The notes under the pieces were generated by a model, which was not told the DNA's origin, made no database searches, and saw only the letters and a list, made by a program, of their open reading frames with translations. This document shows, one piece after another, positions 15,386 through 24,079 of a stretch of DNA of 64,000 bases. Position 1 is the first letter of the stretch; every line of letters starts with the position of its first letter. The DNA comes from Deltaproteobacteria bacterium (GTDB taxonomy: Bacteria > Desulfobacterota > Syntrophobacteria > BM002): NCBI GenBank assembly GCA_019309045.1, contig JAFDGZ010000022.1:1-64000 (forward strand), given 5' to 3'. The position numbers were made by a program, and so were the translations under genes.

Positions 15386-16906
15386 TCAAAGGACTTCTTG
15401 ATTTGCTTCGGCGCTGTCGGTCTGGAGGAATTCCAGGTGGCCGCTGCCAGGTGGAATATCCGGGCGGGATTCAATGTGGATGACTGTATGGTAGCGGCTC
15501 TCCAGTTTAAGTAGATCTGCCCGTTTCTTGTTGAGAAGATAGTTGGCCACTTCTTCCGAAAAATAGCAGCGAACCTCGTTCACTTCCTTGTTGCGGCTGA
15601 GTTTGAGCCAGATTTTCCGTAAAAAGGCAACAGCAGCTGCTTCAGTAGAGCGAACCATGCCAGTGCCGCCGCAACGCTCACAGGGAACATGTGAGGTGGA
15701 CTGCACTGAAGGCCGCAAACGCTGCCTGGAGGCTGCGAGTATGCCGAACTTGCCGATGCGGCCTACTTCGGTTCTGGCCCTGTCTTTTTTGAACTCTTCT
15801 CGCAGGACCTTTTCCACCTGCCGTATATGCTTGCGGTCCTTCATATCGATGAAGTCTATGACCACGATTCCGCCGAGATCTCGCAGCCGAAGCTGGCGGG
15901 GGACTTCGGCTGCTGCTTCCAGGTTGGTTTTGAAGGCAGTTTCCTCGAGTTCTCTTTCCCTGCTCGATTTTCCCGAGTTCACGTCAATGGCCACCAGCGC
16001 TTCGGTGGTGTCGATAACCAGGAAGCCGCCGGATTTCAGAGGTACGCGGTTCTGAAAAATGGTATCGATCTGCTCCTCCAGCTGATATTTGGCAAAGATG
16101 GGCCGCTTTTCCTTGTAAAGCTTTACCAGCCAGCGGTGCCGGGGCGAGACGATCGCCATAAAGTCCTTGATTCTCTTGTAGACCTCCTTGTTGTCCACCA
16201 GGATGCTCTTGACGTCTGAAGTGAAATAGTCCCTGATGGCCCGAATTATCAAATCTCTCTCTTTATAAAGAAGGGCCGGGGCGCTCACTTCCTGGGCTGA
16301 CTTCTTGATACTGTTCCACAGCCTGAGCAGGTAGTTGAGGTCCCTGGCCAGCTCGCGTTTGGTACGGTTCTCCCCGGCAGTGCGGACGATGACGTTGATT
16401 CCTTCTGGCACTGTCAGCTGGGAAATGATATTGCGCAACCGCTGGCGCTGGTCTTCGTCTTCGATTTTTCGCGAAATTCCCCCATGTTTGCTGCCGGGCA
16501 TCAGCACCAGGTAGCGGCCCGGCAGGGACAGATAAGTGGTCAGGTAAGCGCCTTTGGAGGCGGTGGCTTCCTTTACCACCTGCACCAGGAGTTCCTGACC
16601 GGTGCGCAGCACTTCCTCGATGCGCACCTGTCTGTCATCCGTGCCGGACTGGCGCTGGTAGTATTCTGGATGGATTTCATTGAGCTGAATAAAGCCGTTT
16701 CTGTCAGCACCAAAATCCACGAAAGCAGCCTCCAGACTGGGGTGGATATGGACTACTTTTCCCTTGTAGATATTGCCCACCGTCTGTTCGCGGCTGGTGA
16801 ACTCGATATAAAATTCCTCTAGTTTCTGGCCGGAAACTATAGCCAGGCGGTATTCTTCCGGTTCTTCGGCATTGATCAGCATCTGTCGGTTCATTGCTCT
16901 ACTCAT
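15386..16906 (-). CDS. rng: Ribonuclease G (Rne/Rng family)
   Basis: A 506-residue endoribonuclease of the RNase E/G family. The N-terminal S1 domain is seen as GNIYKGKVVHIHPSLEAAFVDFG (42-64). The catalytic DNase-I-like part includes DTTEALVAIDVNSG and VVIDFIDM with the metal-binding aspartates. The Zn-link is CERCGGTG. There is no long C-terminal scaffold, as expected for RNase G. It matures 16S rRNA 5' ends and degrades mRNA. It is convergent with the LOG gene, with about 150 bases between them and no visible terminator. Confidence 0.95.
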   Translation of the reverse strand: MSRAMNRQMLINAEEPEEYRLAIVSGQKLEEFYIEFTSREQTVGNIYKGKVVHIHPSLEAAFVDFGADRNGFIQLNEIHPEYYQRQSGTDDRQVRIEEVLRTGQELLVQVVKEATASKGAYLTTYLSLPGRYLVLMPGSKHGGISRKIEDEDQRQRLRNIISQLTVPEGINVIVRTAGENRTKRELARDLNYLLRLWNSIKKSAQEVSAPALLYKERDLIIRAIRDYFTSDVKSILVDNKEVYKRIKDFMAIVSPRHRWLVKLYKEKRPIFAKYQLEEQIDTIFQNRVPLKSGGFLVIDTTEALVAIDVNSGKSSRERELEETAFKTNLEAAAEVPRQLRLRDLGGIVVIDFIDMKDRKHIRQVEKVLREEFKKDRARTEVGRIGKFGILAASRQRLRPSVQSTSHVPCERCGGTGMVRSTEAAAVAFLRKIWLKLSRNKEVNEVRCYFSEEVANYLLNKKRADLLKLESRYHTVIHIESRPDIPPGSGHLEFLQTDSAEANQEVL

Positions 16907-17431
16907 GGCCTCTGTTACGGGGATCCGTGGTCAGCAGGCCAATGTGGATTTCCCCGGGCTCCTTTTCCTATTGGACCTGCCTCTGTCAATGTTGCCGCTA
17001 GAATAAACCAGCAGCAACGTCAAGGCAAGAACTTAAAAGTTCCGCTAATCAGCCAGATTGCCATCCAGATACGACCAGTGACAGGTACTGTGCTCCAGGG
17101 AAAGTCAGGCCACTTTCCATTTGAAAGCCTCCAGGTTTGTTTGCGCTCATCACTGAAGTGACCAGACCGTTACAGAACGCAACAGTCAATCCGTAACCTG
17201 TAACATTTTGTAAGTATGTGAAATAGCACAATAATTATAAAATCAGTATTTAAGTGTTGCATTCTGTAACGAACATGCCAGAACTGCCGAGCCATTTGCA
17301 AAGGTAAAATAGCAGTGATTTTAACATGATATGAAAGAGCGCCCGCATTGGCACAGAGCTTGATATTACCTAGGGGCAAAGAGCAGCACACAACAAGATT
17401 TTCACAATAAATAGGAATAGGAGGTTTGATC
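16907..17431. other. AT-rich control region with repeated TGTAAC/GTTACA boxes
   Basis: This gene-free stretch separates rng (minus) from the USP-like pair (plus). It contains a 17-base inverted repeat: CGTTACAGAACGCAACA at 17168-17184 and its reverse complement with one mismatch at 17255-17271. Further CGTAAC and TGTAAC boxes lie at about 17191-17204. It also contains a sigma-54-like element near 17349. The inverted repeat lies 80-180 bases upstream of that element, the usual place for an enhancer-binding protein. No ORF with a ribosome site was found. Confidence 0.6.
17349..17363 (+). promoter_or_regulatory. Possible sigma-54 promoter of the USP-like genes
   Basis: TTGGCACAGAGCTTGAT carries a perfect -24 TTGGCAC. 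GG and the -12 position are exactly ten bases apart, but the -12 reads TTGA rather than TTGC. A start near 17374 would give a leader of about 58 bases to the ATG at 17432. The imperfect -12 lowers confidence. Confidence 0.4.
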
Positions 17432-17608
17432 ATGAGTTTACGAGAAAAGATAGAAAGAGTGATGATGGCCGTGAGCTTCGCAGAAGCAGGAGATCATGAC
17501 ACAGCGAGGCAGCTGCTGAAGGAAAAGAAGAGGATCCGCAAGCACAAAAGACCCAGTCAACGGCCCAGACAGAGAATGGAGCTGCGCGCTCCCGGTCCAC
17601 GGCGCTAA
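17432..17608 (+). CDS. Small basic protein related to the N-terminus of the next gene
   Basis: A 58-residue protein with a strong AGGAGG site 8 bases upstream of ATG 17432. Its first 35 residues (SLREKIERVMMAVSFAEAGDHDTA ...) align with residues 24-56 of the USP-like protein that follows (TMREKIEGYTEAITFAEAGLQEEA ...). The helical REKIE...FAEAG...A element is thus used twice. The rest is strongly basic (KEKKRIRKHKR). No known family recognised. It may bind the same partner as the N-terminal helix of its neighbour, with the basic tail contacting nucleic acid or ribosome; that is speculation. Confidence 0.8.
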   Translation: MSLREKIERVMMAVSFAEAGDHDTARQLLKEKKRIRKHKRPSQRPRQRMELRAPGPRR

Positions 17609-17671
17609 TTAATTTTTCACTCAGTGGGCAAAGAATGGTAACTGCCAAGTCGATATAAGGAGGTGGCATTC

Positions 17672-18238
17672 ATGTTGGGCAAATTGAAAAAGCGAATAGC
17701 CAGAAAAAAGAACAAGGCTGTGGAGGTAGAAGACCGGCAGACCCAGACAATGCGGGAAAAAATCGAGGGCTATACCGAGGCGATTACCTTTGCCGAGGCA
17801 GGGCTGCAGGAAGAGGCGCAGCAGGTCATCCGAGAGGAGCTGGCTGAAAAGGCCAAGGTTCTGGTGGTGGGCAATGAACACACTTTCTCGCGGGAGGTCG
17901 TAGAGTATGCTCTGGGCTTTGCCGAGAGGATGGGCTACGAGATCGTAGCGCTCAACGTGGGCCCAGTGCCGCGGCAGTCCAGTACTCTAGAGCCCTTCTG
18001 TGACATCCTTTGCGAGCAGTTCAATGCCAAGTGTCAGGAAACAATCGAAGAGTTCCGGCGCGGTTGCGAAGAAAAGGGCATTCCATTTACGCATGTGGTG
18101 AAGTTTGGCGAGGTGGATGACTGCATTAAAGAAACGCATGAGGAGCTGCGGCGGGTTGATTTTGTCATTACCGAACCGGAGAGCTGTCCCGAGGAAGGCA
18201 GGGTGACAATCCCGGTATTCTGTCTAGCGCACAGTTAA
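17672..18238 (+). CDS. Universal-stress-like protein with N-terminal helical element
   Basis: A 188-residue protein (ATG 17672 preceded by AGGAGG). Residues 1-60 form a basic start (KLKKRIARKKNKA) followed by the REKIE...FAEAG helical element shared with the small protein upstream. From about residue 61 a USP-like alpha/beta fold appears (KAKVLVVGNEHTFSREVVEYALGFAERMG, VALNV). The classical ATP-binding G-2x-G-9x-G(S/T) motif is not evident near the C-terminus, so nucleotide binding is doubtful. Several cysteines (CDILCEQFNAKC) are unusual for a USP. Probably cotranscribed with the small gene 63 bases upstream. Confidence 0.7.
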   Translation: MLGKLKKRIARKKNKAVEVEDRQTQTMREKIEGYTEAITFAEAGLQEEAQQVIREELAEKAKVLVVGNEHTFSREVVEYALGFAERMGYEIVALNVGPVPRQSSTLEPFCDILCEQFNAKCQETIEEFRRGCEEKGIPFTHVVKFGEVDDCIKETHEELRRVDFVITEPESCPEEGRVTIPVFCLAHS

Positions 18239-18277
18239 CTGCAAGCGAAGAGCAGAGCAAACAACATGTTTTCCAGG

Positions 18278-18310
18278 CACCGGCCGCGGGGAGAGAGCCC
18301 CGGGCTGGTG
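18278..18310 (+). other. Very stable GC-rich hairpin after the USP-like gene
   Basis: CACCGGCC plus CGGGG (18278-18291, one bulged G) pairs with CCCCG plus GGCTGGTG (18298-18310) around the loop AGAGAG, giving a 13-bp stem. It has no T-run, so it is more likely an mRNA stabiliser or an attenuating structure than a simple terminator. It lies between the USP-like gene and the 28-codon ORF at 18392. Confidence 0.6.
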
Positions 18311-18391
18311 TCGTCTGTTGCGGTTTGCTACCCCTTGTTGTCGAAATCAGCATGAGGCGTGGAGAGAATTCTACAGCAGAAGGAGAGGGAA

Positions 18392-18478
18392 ATGGACGCA
18401 CATTTCATTTTTGGCCTGGTCTTGATCCTGTTTACTCTTGGGCTCTGCTATTATTTTCGTAAAGAGAACAAAAAATAG
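18392..18478 (+). CDS. 28-residue single-helix membrane peptide
   Basis: ATG 18392 is preceded by an excellent AAGGAGAGGGA site at 18380-18390 and opens a 28-codon frame ending in TAG. The peptide is MDAHFIFGLVLILFTLGLCY then YFRKENKK: one membrane helix of about 18 residues with a positively charged cytoplasmic end, the classic pattern of bacterial small membrane proteins. No family assigned. It lies downstream of the USP-like gene and faces the SLC13/TrkA-C transporter (convergent), so a role as a small regulatory subunit is possible but unproven. Confidence 0.68.
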   Translation: MDAHFIFGLVLILFTLGLCYYFRKENKK

Positions 18479-18605
18479 ACACTCCTGAAAAGAATGGCCC
18501 TTGCTTCTGCCAGAGCATTTCTTCCAGGGGCACGACAGACACCGTTGCCTGGGCAGCAGGTCACAGCAGCAGGCCTGCACATCTCCAGCGGCACTGGCCA
18601 GTATA

Positions 18606-20375
18606 TTACTGGACTCCGTAAAAGAAATAGATGACCGTGAGCATAACGACGAGGAAGATGACGGTCATGACCGCTCCGGCCTTGGTATAGTCTATGGTGC
18701 GGTAGCCTCCCGGCCTCATGATCAGGGCATTTACCTGGTGGGTGGGCAGCACAAAGGTGTTGGAGGCGGAAAGACCCATGTTCATGCAGAGAGGCACCAG
18801 AAGCACTGTGGCTCCCACATTTGAGATCACCAGGGTGAAAAACGAGGTCAGGATGCCAATTACTGCCAGCAGAACGATGGGCTGCACCTCCCCGATGATC
18901 TCCAGGATTTTCTTGGCTATGTAGGCGGCAGTGCCAGTCTGCTCGAAGGCAACTCCGAGCGGGATGAGACCTCCCAGGAGAAACACCGTCATCCAGTCCA
19001 CCGAGTGGTATGCCTCGTCCACAGAGAGAACTCCAGTGATGATCATGCCAAGAGCACCTGACATCAGCGCTACTGAGAGCTGCATTTTGAAAATGGTGAT
19101 CTGCGCCAGGGCAACTGCCAGCCAGATGATGGCCAGCTTGGCCTTTTCTGGTCGCAGTATTTCTCCCTCCAGAGGAGTGGCAAAAGTGAGAGCCCGCGGT
19201 TGTGGCTGGTTTCTCAGCCGGTGGAAGCGATCCCAGGGGCCCTGCAGCAAGATGGCATCGCCCATCTTGAGGTGCACGTCTTTGATCCCCGAGTAGTAGA
19301 TTCGACCTCCAGTATTGACTGCGATGACATTGACTCGATAGCGGTCCTGAAACTTCGCCTCTCGCAGGGTCTTGCCCACCAGCTCTGAGCGCGGCGAAAC
19401 CACGGTTTCCACCAGCCCGGCGTTGGTGCGGGCAAATTCGTCGGCAAAAAAATCAAGGCCGTCTTTGATCTGCCAGCCCATGTACTCGGCCAGTTTCTTG
19501 ACGTTCAGCTCCCTGCCAATGATGACCAGATCATCGCCAGCAGAGACGCTGTCGCTCCGCCGGGGCACCAGCCTCTTGTTTCCTGTGGTAGCATTGCCGA
19601 TAGCCACAACTGTCACCAGGAAATTCTGCCGGATAGCAAGTTCTTCCAGCGTCTTTGGACCCTCGAAGGTATCTGGCACATGAAGTTCGAAGGGATGATC
19701 CAGGGCCGGATAATCTTCCAGCAGCATGGCGGTGACGCCACGGTCCGCTTCACCTTTGGCTGCAGGCAGGATGAATTTGCCCAGTATCATGAAGTAGATA
19801 ATGGCACTGGCGACCAGGCAGATGCCTATGGGCGTCTGCGTGAATAGCCCGAAGGGCTCCAGCTTCTTGTCGCCCAGCACCATGAGGTCGTTGAGCAGGA
19901 TGGTGGGGCTGGCGCCCACCAGAGTGAGAGTACCGCCGATGATGGCGCAGAAACCCATGGGCATGAGGAGTCTGGAGATAGGAATGTCCAACCGTTTGGC
20001 GATTCGCTGAGTGGCAGGCAGAAAGAGAGCAGCTGCGCCGATATTTTGCATCATGCTGGATATCACTGCTACCGTGCCCGAGACAAAGGCCATGACTCGC
20101 CGCTCGCTTTGCCCGGCGAGTTTGATAATAGGACCCGCCACCTTGTTCATGACTCCGGTCTTGTCCAAACCAGCACCAATGATAATGACCGCGATAATTG
20201 AGACCACCGCATTGCTGCTCAATCCCATGAAGGCCTGTTTGGGAGATACCAGGCCAATAAGGGGAAGAAGTACCATCATCATGATGCCCACCACATCCAC
20301 CCGCACCCATTCGAAAACGAAGAGGATAACGGCAAAGGCGAGCACAATGAGGGTCATTACCATGTCAGCAGTCAT
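18606..20375 (-). CDS. SLC13/DASS-family anion transporter with two TrkA-C domains
   Basis: A 589-residue transporter starting at ATG 20375 (GGGAGGAG site upstream). About five N-terminal membrane helices (MVMTLIVLAFAVILFVFEWV; SNAVVSIIAVIIIGAGLDKTG) contain the family signature PTILLNDLM region. Two cytosolic TrkA-C/RCK-C domains follow (RRSDSVSAGDDLVIIGREL and LVGKTLREAKFQDRYRVNVIAV). The C-terminal bundle includes FLLGGLIPLGVAFEQTGTAAYI and SNVGATVLLVPLC. Such proteins carry dicarboxylates, sulfate or other anions; the substrate here is unknown. The TrkA-C domains probably sense a nucleotide or ion. It is divergent from the Lon-receiver gene. Confidence 0.9.
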   Translation of the reverse strand: MTADMVMTLIVLAFAVILFVFEWVRVDVVGIMMMVLLPLIGLVSPKQAFMGLSSNAVVSIIAVIIIGAGLDKTGVMNKVAGPIIKLAGQSERRVMAFVSGTVAVISSMMQNIGAAALFLPATQRIAKRLDIPISRLLMPMGFCAIIGGTLTLVGASPTILLNDLMVLGDKKLEPFGLFTQTPIGICLVASAIIYFMILGKFILPAAKGEADRGVTAMLLEDYPALDHPFELHVPDTFEGPKTLEELAIRQNFLVTVVAIGNATTGNKRLVPRRSDSVSAGDDLVIIGRELNVKKLAEYMGWQIKDGLDFFADEFARTNAGLVETVVSPRSELVGKTLREAKFQDRYRVNVIAVNTGGRIYYSGIKDVHLKMGDAILLQGPWDRFHRLRNQPQPRALTFATPLEGEILRPEKAKLAIIWLAVALAQITIFKMQLSVALMSGALGMIITGVLSVDEAYHSVDWMTVFLLGGLIPLGVAFEQTGTAAYIAKKILEIIGEVQPIVLLAVIGILTSFFTLVISNVGATVLLVPLCMNMGLSASNTFVLPTHQVNALIMRPGGYRTIDYTKAGAVMTVIFLVVMLTVIYFFYGVQ

Positions 20376-20513
20376 TGTCACTCCTCCCTGAAGATCGTCA
20401 ATTTGTGCTATCGAGCCTGCTACTTGGACCGGAACAAAGAGTCGGAGGGGGATCCTTATTGCCGAAGCCCTCTGCAATATGGGGTGGTGTCCCTTCCTTG
20501 CGAAATCGGTGTC

Positions 20514-20571
20514 AATGTAGCAAAATGATCCAATAAGTGCAAGTTTTAACAAGCGCAAAGTGTGATATACT
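20514..20571. promoter_or_regulatory. Divergent promoter region, transporter (minus) and receiver-Lon (plus)
   Basis: On the minus strand TTGCAC (20542-20537), a 17-base spacer and TACATT (20519-20514) form a sigma-70 promoter for the transporter. On the plus strand TATACT (20566-20571) is a good -10 for the Lon gene, but nothing at the -35 position resembles TTGACA, so an activator may be needed. Two similar boxes, AAGTGCAAG (20535-20543) and AAGCGCAAAG (20551-20560), lie between the two promoters and could be its site. Confidence 0.5.
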
Positions 20572-20665
20572 TTGCCATTGTCTACAGGAGTGGGCCAGAA
20601 AGTGTCTGCAAAGGGCAAATTTCAGCCTTGACAGTTGAGGACAACTGCGACTCGGGGTGACAGCT

Positions 20666-22663
20666 ATGGCATTCTTTCGCAAGGGTGAGCCCAAAGAAGA
20701 CCTGGAGGAACTGGAACTGCTGCGCCAGCAGATTGACAGGGCAAACTTGCCGGAACACGTGGAAACCGTGGCGCTCAAGGAGCTTGAGAAGCTTGAGAAG
20801 ACTCCCACTTCAGCAGCCGAATATGTGATCGGCGTAAATTACCTCGAGTATCTCGCCACTTTGCCTTGGAACATCCACACCGAAGACAACCTGGATCTGG
20901 ACAGAGCCGAGCGCATTCTCAATAATGAGCACGCCGGCCTGGAGCAGATAAAGGAGAGAATCCTCGAGTACCTGGCGGTGCGGGCCTTGAAGATTCAACG
21001 AACGTTTCGCCTGCTGGTGGTGGACGACGAGGAAATTGCCAGAACCAATCTGGAGCATATACTCAAAGGAGAGGGTTACCAGGTGGCCACTGCCACAAAT
21101 GGCGCTGAGGCCTTGGAGCGCATGGCAAGCGAAGCTTTCGATCTGGTGCTCACAGACTTGCTCATGATGAAAGTAGGGGGCATGGAGCTGTTGCAAAAAA
21201 TAAAAAACGAGCATCCGCAGACAGACGTCATCATTGTCACCGGCTATGCCACAGTGCCCTCTGCAGTGGAGGCTCTTCAGAAAGGGGCCTACCATTACCT
21301 GGCCAAACCACTGAAGATCGAACAGGTGAGGGCCACAGTCAGAGAAGCCTTGAGCAGAAAGCAGTGGGCTCACAAACCCAAGGGCCCAGTTCTCTGTTTC
21401 ATGGGACCGCCGGGTACGGGCAAGACCTCTCTGGGGCGGTCAATTGCAGCTGCTCTTGGCAGAAAATTCATTCGCCTCTCCGTGGCCGGCATGAAGGACG
21501 AGGCCGAAATCCGCGGCCATCGCCGCAGCTACGCTGGCGCCATGCCAGGTAGAATTATAGAGGCAATTCGACGCATTGGCTCCAATAATCCGGTCTTCAT
21601 GCTCGACGAGATCGACAAGATCGGTCAGGATTTTCGCGGGGACCCAGCTTCGGCTCTCCTGGAAGTGTTGGACCCGGAACAGAATGATCATTTTGTCGAC
21701 TATTATCTGGACGTGCCATTCGACCTGTCCAGTGTGATGTTCATCGGCACTGCCAACCTGCTGGAGCCGATTCCGCGGCCGCTGCTCGATAGAATGGAGG
21801 TTCTGTCTCTGCCGGGATATACTGACGAAGAAAAGGAGACTATTGCCTATAATTTTCTCATTCCCCGCCAGCTGGAAGCAGCCGGACTCGAAAGTTCGGC
21901 AGTACAGTTCAGTCCAGAGGCAGTGCTGAAGATTATCAGGGAATACACCCGGGAGGCGGGTCTGCGAAACCTCGAGCGAGAAATCGGCTCGGTGTGCCGC
22001 AAGATTGCTCGCCAGGCCTTGAGAAAGGGCGCCAGCATGCAGTCCGTAACCGTAACTCCAGCAAAGGTGGAGCAATATCTGGGCCCGAGAAAATTTTTCT
22101 ACGAGGTGGCCGAGGCCAGAGACCGGGTGGGGGTGACGACTGGACTGGTGTGGACAGAGACGGGCGGCGACATCATCTTTGTGGAGGCCACCAGGATGAA
22201 GGGCACCAAAGGCCTCATTCTTACCGGCTCTCTGGGTGAAGTCATGCAGGAGTCGGCCCAGGCAGCCCTGAGCTATGTGAGAAGCAATGCTGCTGCCTTC
22301 GGCATTGTGGAGAATTTTTTTGACGATCACGATATCCATATTCATGTGCCAGCTGGTGCCATTCCCAAGGATGGTCCTTCAGCCGGGCTCACCATAGCCC
22401 TTGCCCTAATTTCTCTCCTCACCGGCAGGCCGGCGCGGCGGCAGGTGGCCATGAGCGGCGAACTTACCCTGAGCGGCAGGGTGCTGCCAGTGGCCGGCAT
22501 TCGCGCCAAGATCCTGGCTGCTCGCAGGGCTGGGGTAGAGACCGTGGTATTTCCAGAGAAGAACCGGGCAGAGCTGGATGACCTGGCCAGCCACATCCGA
22601 GGCGATCTGCAGGTGATTTGTATCGCCAGTGTGGACGAGGTGGTGGAGGTGGTTCTCAGATAA
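20666..22663 (+). CDS. Lon-type ATP-dependent protease with inserted response-regulator receiver domain
   Basis: A 665-residue protein (numbering from ATG 20666). Residues about 1-113 are the helical linker that precedes the AAA+ module in Lon ([38 protein letters not shown]); the usual N-terminal substrate-binding LON domain is absent. Residues about 114-233 are a complete receiver domain: acidic pair DDEE, phospho-acceptor Asp164 in VLTDLL, Thr192 in VTGYAT and Lys214 in LAKP. Lon then resumes with Walker A GPPGTGKT (247-254), Walker B FMLDEID and RGHRRSY. The protease domain has Ser572 (KDGPSAG) and Lys615 (IRAKIL). All key residues are intact, so a phosphorylation-gated protease is predicted. 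GTG 20657 is an alternative start. Confidence 0.93.
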   Translation: MAFFRKGEPKEDLEELELLRQQIDRANLPEHVETVALKELEKLEKTPTSAAEYVIGVNYLEYLATLPWNIHTEDNLDLDRAERILNNEHAGLEQIKERILEYLAVRALKIQRTFRLLVVDDEEIARTNLEHILKGEGYQVATATNGAEALERMASEAFDLVLTDLLMMKVGGMELLQKIKNEHPQTDVIIVTGYATVPSAVEALQKGAYHYLAKPLKIEQVRATVREALSRKQWAHKPKGPVLCFMGPPGTGKTSLGRSIAAALGRKFIRLSVAGMKDEAEIRGHRRSYAGAMPGRIIEAIRRIGSNNPVFMLDEIDKIGQDFRGDPASALLEVLDPEQNDHFVDYYLDVPFDLSSVMFIGTANLLEPIPRPLLDRMEVLSLPGYTDEEKETIAYNFLIPRQLEAAGLESSAVQFSPEAVLKIIREYTREAGLRNLEREIGSVCRKIARQALRKGASMQSVTVTPAKVEQYLGPRKFFYEVAEARDRVGVTTGLVWTETGGDIIFVEATRMKGTKGLILTGSLGEVMQESAQAALSYVRSNAAAFGIVENFFDDHDIHIHVPAGAIPKDGPSAGLTIALALISLLTGRPARRQVAMSGELTLSGRVLPVAGIRAKILAARRAGVETVVFPEKNRAELDDLASHIRGDLQVICIASVDEVVEVVLR

Positions 22664-22699
22664 GCGCCTGTTTATGCAGAAGCAGCTGCGGCCCGGCGG

Positions 22700-24079
22700 T
22701 CAGTTTGTCGCTGCACTTTCGGAATTGTCTGCCAGGCCCCAGCGTTTCAACTTGCGCCACAGGGAAACCCGGTCGATGCCCAGAATTTCAGCGGCTCTGG
22801 TCTTGTTGCCGTTCACTTTCTTGAGAACCCAGCGGACGTATTCCAGTTCGTTTTCCTCCAGAGTCGGCAAGCGCTTGCTGGTTTGGCGATATACTTTGAA
22901 AGCCATGGTGCCGAGTTCCTGGGGCAGGTGCTGGGGTAGAATTGTGGGACCGTTGCAGAGGGCTACGGCGCGCTCCATGATGTTTTCCAGTTCGCGGATG
23001 TTGCCAGGGTACTCATAGTTGTAAAGAATGGCCATGGCCTCCTCTGAGATATCTTCGATGGCCTTTTTCTGAGCAGCAGCGAAGCGGTTGAGGAAGTGCT
23101 GGACCAACAAAGGAATATCGTCGCGCCGTTCGGCCAGAGGGGGCAGATGCAGACTCACCACATTGAGCCGGTAGTAGAGATCCTGCCGAAATCTGCCGGC
23201 TGCCATCTCCCTGTTCAGATCCTTGTGGGTGGCAGCCACCACCCGGATATCCACGGGCACAGGCTTGGTGCCACCCACCCGCAGCAGTGATCTCTCTTCC
23301 AGCACTCGCAGCAGCTTCACCTGCATGGCTGCAGGCATGTCGCCAATCTCATCCAGGAAAATGGTGCCGCCACTGGCTGCCTCCAGCAACCCTATCTTGG
23401 TGGAGGTGGCCCCGGTGAAGGCGTCCTTTTCATGGCCGAACAGTTCGTTGGCCAGCAGTTCTTCAGTGAAAACAGCGCAGTTGAAGGCAACAAAGGGCTC
23501 CATGGCGCGATTGCTCTGGTGATGGATGGCCCTGGCAATGAGCTCCTTGCCCGTGCCCGTCTCCCCAAAAATGAGCACGCTGCAGTCGCTGGGGGCGATC
23601 TGCTTCACCATGTCGATAAGTTCCTGCATCTTGCTGCTCCTGCCCACGATAAGGGGAGGGCCAGCAAGGCCTTTACATTCCTGTTTGAGATTGTTCAGCT
23701 CATCTTTGAGCTGTTTTTTTTCGAGGGCCCTCTTTACCACCAGCCGCACTTCGTCAATCTTGTAAGGCTTGGCAATGTAGTGATAGGCTCCCTTTTTCAT
23801 GGCCTCGATGGCGGTGTTGACCGTAGCATAAGCAGTAACCATAATGACCTCGGTGTCAGGGTGCTGCTCCTTGCAGCGTTCCAGCACTTCCATGCCGTCC
23901 ACCTGCTTCATCTTCAGATCGGTGAGAACCACGTCAAATTGAGAAGAGGCCAGCTTTTTCAAGGCCTTGACACCGTTGTCCACGGAGACCACCAGATGCC
24001 CCTCTTTCCTGAGGATGTGCTGCAGATTGTCGCGAGCAATCTCTTCGTCGTCTATCACCAGAATTCTGCCTGGTTTCAT
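22700..24079 (-). CDS. NtrC-family sigma-54 response regulator
   Basis: A 459-residue regulator. The receiver domain (1-120) has phospho-acceptor Asp54 in VLTDLKM. The AAA+ domain has GETGTGKELIARAIH and TIFLDEIGDM, and the C-terminal Fis-type helix-turn-helix is LGIDRVSLWRKLKRWGL. The sigma-54 contact loop reads DAFTGA instead of GAFTGA, a substitution at its first position. Its receiver is about 59 % identical to the receiver inside the neighbouring Lon protein (about 70 of 119 positions by eye). It overlaps the kinase gene by four bases and converges on the Lon gene 36 bases away. Targets are unknown. Confidence 0.94.
   Translation of the reverse strand: MKPGRILVIDDEEIARDNLQHILRKEGHLVVSVDNGVKALKKLASSQFDVVLTDLKMKQVDGMEVLERCKEQHPDTEVIMVTAYATVNTAIEAMKKGAYHYIAKPYKIDEVRLVVKRALEKKQLKDELNNLKQECKGLAGPPLIVGRSSKMQELIDMVKQIAPSDCSVLIFGETGTGKELIARAIHHQSNRAMEPFVAFNCAVFTEELLANELFGHEKDAFTGATSTKIGLLEAASGGTIFLDEIGDMPAAMQVKLLRVLEERSLLRVGGTKPVPVDIRVVAATHKDLNREMAAGRFRQDLYYRLNVVSLHLPPLAERRDDIPLLVQHFLNRFAAAQKKAIEDISEEAMAILYNYEYPGNIRELENIMERAVALCNGPTILPQHLPQELGTMAFKVYRQTSKRLPTLEENELEYVRWVLKKVNGNKTRAAEILGIDRVSLWRKLKRWGLADNSESAATN

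Noticed and set aside
18278-18310. Hairpin after the USP-like gene as an intrinsic terminator
   Set aside because: The stem is strong but is not followed by a T-run; reported as a structure only.
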